Part shown: in pieces, positions 6,582-9,637 of the stretch
Layout of the letters: each line of letters starts with the position of its first letter
Numbering within the stretch: the first letter of the stretch is position 1
Position numbers and translations under genes: made by a program
Assembly (NCBI GenBank): GCA_938042065.1
Contig: CALISG010000031.1
Location: 1 to 9,637, forward strand
DNA length: 9,637 nt
DNA from: an uncultured Candidatus Saccharibacteria bacterium
GTDB taxonomy: Bacteria; Patescibacteriota; Saccharimonadia; Saccharimonadales; Saccharimonadaceae
Direction: 5' to 3'
The notes under the pieces: generated by a model
Told to the model about the DNA's origin: nothing
What the model saw: only the letters and a program-made list of their open reading frames with translations
The model's database searches: none

Positions 6582-7517
6582 TTAACGGTTTTTGCGCGAT
6601 ACTATGTAGGCATACAGCGCGTAGCCAAGCGACCCAGTACCAGCTAGGCCGGCTAGCTCGCTGATACCAGTTTTTGGTAGTTGGTTTGGCGTGCTAGCGT
6701 TGTTAGACGGGCTGTTGGCTGTGTTTGTTTGTGTAGTCGTGGCGGCAGGTGTGGCGTTGGAATTTGCGGCGTCTGTTGGCGAGGACTGCTGGTTTGTAGG
6801 CGCTGGATTAGCTGGAGCCGCTGGCTTTGATGGTGTAGCTGGTGTATTCTGTGTGTTTGGCGTGGTCGGCTTTGTGTCGGGCTGGCTCGGCTGGGTAGGT
6901 GTCGTTGGCTTAGACGGTTCTGTTGGTTTGGCAGGAGTCGATGGTTGCTGCGGAGTCGGATTGTTGGGCTTGTTTTGGTTGTCAGGATTGGAAGGCTGCT
7001 GCGGCGTCGGCTTCTGGTCGTCTGGCTTATTTTGGTTTGGATTGGACGGCTCTTGCGGCTGTGGTGTTGGTTCGGACGGTTTGTCCGGCTTATTATTTTG
7101 GTCGTTTTGAGCGGCTTTGATAGTAAAAGTCTTGGTGCAGCCGTCGCTGGTGACAGTTTCGTCTTTGCCATTGACTGATACAGTGACGAAAGCCTTGGCG
7201 GTGTAATTGCCAGGTTCGAAACCGTTGAACTTAGCGCCAGCAGTGTTGTAGACCTCTTTGCCGTTGGCGTCGTAGATGCGGTAGACAGTGCCTTTGTAAG
7301 TAGCGCCGTTGTAAGCGGCGTATTTGACAGAGAATTTGTAGCTATCGCGGGCGATGTGGTCGATACCTAGCGACTCGCAGCGGTAGACTGGCTGTTGCGC
7401 TTGATTAGCGGCAGTTGGCGCATTGTTGGCTTGCTCGTTTCCTAGGGCGCTAGCAATACCAGCAGCGCCAGCTACGGCTAGCGCGACAGCAGAAACTCCG
7501 GCAAAAACTGATTTCAT
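6582..7517 (-). CDS. Secreted Pro-rich cell-wall-anchored (LPKTG) surface protein
   Basis: A 311-residue protein. The signal peptide covers residues 1-24 (hydrophobic GVSAVALAVAGAAGIASA, with likely cleavage after A22-S23-A24). A folded domain of about 90 residues (43-134) follows, beginning VYRCESLGIDHIARDSYKF and ending SDGCTKTFTI. Its alternating beta-strand pattern and a single Cys pair (C47, C127) suggest an Ig-like fold closed by a disulfide. Residues 142-278 are a Pro/Asn/Gln/Thr-rich wall-spanning stalk with near-repeats such as PTPQQPSNP and PTPQQPSTP. LPKTG is at 280-284, then a short hydrophobic segment and SRKNR. AAGGAG is 5 nt before the ATG on the minus strand. A tentative minus-strand promoter (TTGATA at 7564-7559) has only a weak -10 partner. 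The likely role is adhesion or surface coating; no ligand can be named. Confidence 0.87.
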   Translation of the reverse strand: MKSVFAGVSAVALAVAGAAGIASALGNEQANNAPTAANQAQQPVYRCESLGIDHIARDSYKFSVKYAAYNGATYKGTVYRIYDANGKEVYNTAGAKFNGFEPGNYTAKAFVTVSVNGKDETVTSDGCTKTFTIKAAQNDQNNKPDKPSEPTPQPQEPSNPNQNKPDDQKPTPQQPSNPDNQNKPNNPTPQQPSTPAKPTEPSKPTTPTQPSQPDTKPTTPNTQNTPATPSKPAAPANPAPTNQQSSPTDAANSNATPAATTTQTNTANSPSNNASTPNQLPKTGISELAGLAGTGSLGYALYAYIVSRKNR

Positions 7518-7586
7518 ATAAACTCCTTTTGGTTAATTTTGATAATCCAGCTGATTAGTATCAAATCATGATATTCCATGGGGTTG

Positions 7587-7640
7587 CCCGCCCCCGACGG
7601 AACGATTGCCTGGAATGGCAAAGTTCCGCCGGAGGGCGGG
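7587..7640 (-). repeat. Left boundary hairpin of the GC-rich block
   Basis: The arms 7587-7603 and 7623-7640 pair at 16 positions with one A/C mismatch (7597/7629; a G-U pair in minus-strand RNA) and one bulged A (7633). Within the loop, TTGCC (7606-7610) pairs with GGCAA (7617-7621) around a TGGAAT loop. It lies 74 nt after the stop of the minus-strand gene at 7714 and has no T-run on either side. It may be a U-less terminator of the kind common in high-GC actinobacteria, or a structural end of a mobile segment. Confidence 0.75.
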
Positions 7641-7713
7641 GTGTGAATGATTGAGAGTGTCCGCTCAACAGCTCGACCTCACTGGCGGTGAGGGAGCGGA
7701 GCAGGGGTGGGGG

Positions 7714-8394
7714 CTAGCGCTGGGGCCGGCTGTGGCCGTCGCCGTACGTCTTGATGCCGGTGATAAGACCGGCGATACCAGAGACGACGGCGATGGCGGC
7801 GGCGATGAACGCCGCCCATCCGCTGGCGACGCCAGCGGCAACGCCAGCGATGCCGGCGATAAGGGAGGTGATGCCGATCAAGAGGGCGCGCTGGCGTGCC
7901 CTCTTGAGGGCCTTCCGCGCCCTCTTGGCGGCCTTCCTGGCCGCCTTGTTGGTGTCGGTGGTGGCGTGGGTGGTCTCCGCCGCTCCCGGCAGCGCCGCCG
8001 GGAAGTCGCCCCACGTGGTGGGGGCGACAGCAGGCTGCTGTACTGCCGGCGGCTGGGGAGCCGTCGGCACGGGGTTAATCCTCAGGATAACGCACGCGGC
8101 GCGCAGCAGCGCGCCGGATTTCACGGCCGGGTTGTCCCAGCCGCCGGTGGCCATCTTAAAAAGTGACTCGACCGTGATATCGGACCCCTGGAGGGGGCCA
8201 CGGCTCGCCTTCTCGTGGAGCAGTCGCTCCACGAGAAGGCGAGTCTTCCACGTGTCGATGTTCGGCGCCTGGGCGCCGAACATCGGCCGGAGGGCGTCAA
8301 CGACGCCCTCAAGCATGGTCGCCTCGGGGGGGGCGGCGGTCTGCACCGGTGGGGGCGGTGCCCCCGCAGGGGTGGTAGGTGGTGGTGTGGTCAT
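7714..8394 (-). CDS. Unrecognised high-GC protein: Pro-rich, polybasic, two hydrophobic helices
   Basis: A 226-residue protein that I do not recognise. The frame is open upstream to 8442, but the ATG at 8394 was chosen because GGAAGGAG stands 7 nt before it. Layout: Pro/Thr/Ala-rich segment (about 2-25), a probably helical region (about 27-108, MLEGVVDALRPMFGAQ to LLRAACVILRINP), a Pro/Ala-rich linker (109-150), a polybasic stretch (150-169, KAARKAAKRARKALKRARQR), then two Gly/Ala-rich hydrophobic helices (about 170-191 and 193-214) separated by a tight turn, and a short polar tail. The layout suggests a membrane-inserting hairpin with a cytoplasmic, cationic neck; a toxin, holin-like or phage-encoded membrane protein is possible but unsupported. 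Codons end mostly in G or C, unlike rpsA and infB, so it looks transferred from a high-GC organism. Its mRNA would be densely structured and its SD lies in a hairpin. Confidence 0.7.
   Translation of the reverse strand: MTTPPPTTPAGAPPPPVQTAAPPEATMLEGVVDALRPMFGAQAPNIDTWKTRLLVERLLHEKASRGPLQGSDITVESLFKMATGGWDNPAVKSGALLRAACVILRINPVPTAPQPPAVQQPAVAPTTWGDFPAALPGAAETTHATTDTNKAARKAAKRARKALKRARQRALLIGITSLIAGIAGVAAGVASGWAAFIAAAIAVVSGIAGLITGIKTYGDGHSRPQR
8204..8243. repeat. Perfect 17-bp inverted repeat inside a coding sequence
   Basis: CTCGCCTTCTCGTGGAG (8204-8220), a six-base loop CAGTCG, and its exact reverse complement (8227-8243); 8203/8244 (G-T) and 8202/8245 (G-C) extend it to 19 pairs. It encodes residues 51-64 of the minus-strand protein (TRLLVERLLHEKAS), in frame. 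It resembles in-frame palindromic insertions in form, but no second copy exists in the window. Confidence 0.92.
8257..8310. repeat. Two adjacent perfect hairpins (12 bp and 9 bp)
   Basis: GATGTTCGGCGC (8257-8268), loop CTGG, GCGCCGAACATC (8273-8284); then GAGGGCGTC (8290-8298), loop AAC, GACGCCCTC (8302-8310). They encode residues about 29-46 of the minus-strand protein and are separated by only five bases. Confidence 0.9.
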
Positions 8395-8398
8395 GATT

Positions 8399-8433
8399 GA
8401 GCTCCTTCCGAGCTCGGGGGCGCGATGCGCCCC
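8399..8433 (-). promoter_or_regulatory. Ribosome-binding-site hairpin pair of the high-GC gene
   Basis: In the minus-strand transcript, GAGCTC (8415-8410) pairs with GAGCTC (8404-8399), with a loop GGAAG; the SD GGAAGGAG lies in this loop and stem. Directly upstream, GGGGCGC (8433-8427 in transcript order) pairs with GCGCCCC (8423-8417) around ATC. Folding would hide the ribosome-binding site, suggesting controlled translation. The pairing is visible; the control is inferred. Confidence 0.6.
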
Positions 8434-8463
8434 GGTGGACAATTACCACCGCTACCGTCTCTC

Positions 8464-8517
8464 GACAGCAGCGGCGATTAACCGACGTACTTTCACCGGC
8501 TAGTCGCTGCTGCTGTC
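8464..8517. repeat. Right boundary hairpin of the GC-rich block
   Basis: Arms 8464-8484 and 8497-8517 pair at 20 of 21 positions on the plus strand (two G-T wobbles at 8473/8508 and 8478/8503, mismatch 8481/8500) with a 12-nt loop. The GC-rich composition ends exactly here. It lies 70-123 nt upstream of the minus-strand start codon, so it falls in that gene's leader or promoter region. A TTGACA at 8519-8514 (minus strand) overlaps its edge but has no good -10 partner. Confidence 0.8.
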
Positions 8518-8935
8518 AAAATCCTGTTGCCTCTAACTTCCTAATTTTCTTACTCAATCAATCATTACTACGTATACTGCGCGAGCTTCGGAGCCAATCG
8601 CTCGACAATGCTTCTAGCGCAGCACGCTCCCAGCGAAAATCGTAAGGAATGTGCTGCGCTCGACGCGCGAAACTGCGACAGTGTATAGAAATAGCATGAA
8701 TTGATGCTAATTGCGTACCAAATTGTCAAAATACCTCAACTTCCCGCTAGGATACCGCGCGATTTCCACCTCGTGCTAAGCTGACTACCTACGATTGTAT
8801 CACAAAATTGTTAATATGTCAATAATATCTATGCAATTCATTTTGATTATTCACAAAAACTTGCATTTATTCTAAATAAAGTCTATTATAAACAGTGAAG
8901 TAGAATAAATTCAATACATAAAAAGGATAATAGAC
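8518..8935. other. AT-rich gene-free stretch between the two accessory genes
   Basis: No coding region or tRNA is visible. It holds a perfect 10-bp inverted repeat AGCGCAGCAC/GTGCTGCGCT (8616-8625 / 8651-8660, 25-nt loop), a short one TAGCAT/ATGCTA (8692-8697 / 8704-8709), and from about 8798 a very AT-rich stretch leading to the promoter of the next gene. The first inverted repeat could belong to a small RNA or be an operator; nothing decides. Confidence 0.5.
8861..8889 (+). promoter_or_regulatory. Promoter of the truncated acidic gene
   Basis: TTGCAT (8861-8866), a 17-bp spacer and TATTAT (8884-8889). Transcription would start near 8896, giving a leader of about 40 nt containing AAAAGGA (8921-8927) before the ATG at 8936. 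Confidence 0.7.
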
Positions 8936-9637
8936 ATGTCAGGGCGACATAAAGACATTGAAAGATCTCAACAGTCTGGCGGAGAGACTATAGATTTTAA
9001 AGATTTCGCGAAAAGAGCCCTCCAAGACGATTTTGTCAGAGATTTGTATGGAATGGCTATAGTTGCTAGTGATGGTTTAGACGATAGGGATGAGAACGGG
9101 TTAAATTCGCGCGATAGGTTTAAGCAAAAGTATAGTGAGATTAAGAGCGTACTTGATGCTGCTAGATCTGGTGATGTAGAAGAAAATGATGCGTATGATA
9201 ACAGTGAGACTCTTCGGAGTCTTGCGGAGTTTGCTGGTCAGTATTTCAGAGGCCTAGATGATGCAGACAAAAAAAACGTAGATGAAGTTATAAAAGCATA
9301 CAAAACGCTGATTGATGTAATGAAAGCTCGGGCGGATGTTGATCGTAGTAGGAGAGCACTTGAAGGATTGGAAGAGGGGTCTCCCGAATATATGGGAGCA
9401 AAGGTGGGGTTTGATCTAGATAGTATAAATTATGAAACACTACTAGAGTCTATAGGTATAGATGACTTAGATAAGGAATATAATGGCGGTCAGCTTACTG
9501 CTCAGTCAAGCCAAGGCCTTGCCCCTACACGTCAGTTAAGTGTCAATCCTAGGAGTACCAACCCTGATGCTCCTCACCCAGCAGACGATGGCCCTGAAAC
9601 CGGTACCCCAGCAGACGATGGCCCTGAAGGTACCAGC
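8936..9637 (+). CDS. Unrecognised acidic, helical protein with C-terminal PADDGPE repeats (3' end outside window)
   Basis: The frame is open from the ATG at 8936 to the window edge: 234 codons without a stop. The start follows AAAAGGA by about 8 nt and a good promoter. There is no signal peptide or membrane helix. Residues 1-180 are charged and probably helical (for example IDFKDFAKRALQDDF and NVDEVIKAYKTLIDVMKARA), rich in Asp and Glu. From about residue 185 the sequence is low complexity (Gln/Ser/Thr/Pro), ending in tandem ten-residue units PADDGPETGT and PADDGPEGTS. It uses ATA and AGA/AGG often, unlike rpsA and infB, and is AT-richer (24 G/C in the 60 bases 8941-9000). I recognise no family. 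The repeat suggests a flexible spacer before whatever lies beyond the edge. Confidence 0.72.
   Translation, partial: MSGRHKDIERSQQSGGETIDFKDFAKRALQDDFVRDLYGMAIVASDGLDDRDENGLNSRDRFKQKYSEIKSVLDAARSGDVEENDAYDNSETLRSLAEFAGQYFRGLDDADKKNVDEVIKAYKTLIDVMKARADVDRSRRALEGLEEGSPEYMGAKVGFDLDSINYETLLESIGIDDLDKEYNGGQLTAQSSQGLAPTRQLSVNPRSTNPDAPHPADDGPETGTPADDGPEGTS
9577..9637 (+). repeat. 30-nt in-frame tandem repeat (at least two copies)
   Basis: A 22-nt block starting CCCAGCAGACGATGG is identical at 9577-9598 and 9607-9628, with a 30-nt period that keeps the reading frame. The units encode PADDGPETGT and PADDGPEGTS. The array is cut by the window end, so the copy number is unknown. Nucleotide identity implies recent duplication or slippage. 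Confidence 0.85.

Larger units (their letters stand above)
7661..8369. repeat. Series of stem-loops throughout the GC-rich gene
   Basis: Perfect or nearly perfect local inverted repeats follow one another: 7661-7666/7694-7699 enclosing 7677-7682/7688-7693; 7756-7761/7768-7773; 7798-7804/7810-7816; 7820-7828/7830-7838; 7878-7887/7898-7907 (10 bp perfect); 7927-7933/7939-7945; 7985-7990/7997-8002; 8005-8012/8021-8028; 8045-8054/8059-8068 (10 bp, one wobble); 8098-8104/8109-8115; 8204-8220/8227-8243 (17 bp perfect); 8257-8268/8273-8284 (12 bp perfect); 8290-8298/8302-8310 (9 bp perfect); 8351-8356/8360-8365. High GC raises the chance level, but arms of 9, 10, 12 and 17 bp clustered in one gene are hard to explain by composition alone. 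Confidence 0.75.

Noticed and set aside
8395..8442. Sixteen-residue N-terminal extension of the GC-rich gene
   Set aside because: It would be translated through the SD and both leader hairpins; the internal ATG at 8394 has an ideal SD.
7751..8503. Plus-strand open frame of 250 codons opposite the GC-rich gene
   Set aside because: Long antisense frames are expected in such GC-rich DNA; there is no SD or promoter before it, whereas the minus-strand frame has GGAAGGAG at the right distance and strong G/C bias at third positions.
8464..8517. Integron attC recombination site
   Set aside because: The hairpin length fits, but neither strand has the GTTRRRY / RYYYAAC core pair and no integrase is in the window.
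7587..8517. Integrated viroid-like (Obelisk-type) rod
   Set aside because: The structure is a chain of local hairpins, not one long rod with the two halves paired, and the protein does not resemble anything I know from those RNAs.
9577..9637. CRISPR array
   Set aside because: The 30-nt period has no unique spacers, keeps the reading frame and encodes a peptide repeat.

Overview
The window most likely comes from a Candidatus Saccharibacteria (TM7, Patescibacteria) genome. This is inferred from a compact rRNA operon, a KGG-repeat mini-protein, a short four-domain ribosomal protein S1, a compact 591-residue IF-2, and two LPKTG-anchored surface proteins in a genome of roughly 50% GC that uses ordinary TGA/TAG/TAA stops. 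No phylogenetic marker could be aligned here, so the placement is an inference.

Layout. 1-650 holds the 3' end of the 23S rRNA (including the sarcin-ricin loop), a spacer with strong processing stems, the 5S rRNA and its terminator. 651-1088 has no gene: it contains a second terminator and then a near-consensus promoter with a 100-nt leader for a KGG-motif protein (1089-1316), which ends in a terminator shared with the opposite strand. On the minus strand, a ROK-family sugar-kinase-like gene (2686-1859) overlaps a small HEYGH metallopeptidase-like gene with a C-terminal zinc ribbon (1899-1426). Divergent from these, 2792-3466 encodes a Ser/Asn-rich sortase substrate with two LPKTG motifs. Next comes a translation block, rpsA (3603-4679) and infB (4737-6512), with its own promoter, a hairpin in the rpsA leader and a bidirectional terminator. 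A second, secreted Pro-rich LPKTG protein lies on the minus strand (7517-6582).

From about 7587 the character changes. 7587-8517 is strikingly GC-rich (75-78% in two 60-nt lines counted, against about 50% in an infB line). It carries one minus-strand gene (8394-7714) for an unrecognised protein: Pro-rich, with a helical region, a polybasic segment and a two-helix hydrophobic C-terminus. The block is bounded by two long imperfect hairpins, each spanning 54 nt, and filled by a near-continuous series of stem-loops, including a perfect 17-bp inverted repeat inside the coding sequence. It looks transferred from a high-GC organism, plausibly an actinobacterial host, and its dense secondary structure is the most unusual thing in the window. 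After an AT-rich gap, a promoter drives an unrecognised acidic gene that runs off the right edge (8936 to 9637) as it enters a 30-nt tandem repeat.

How the genes fit together: the left and middle parts are translation machinery (rRNA, S1, IF-2) interleaved with cell-surface proteins that would need a sortase encoded elsewhere. The right 2 kb is accessory DNA whose two genes differ from the core genes, and from each other, in base composition.
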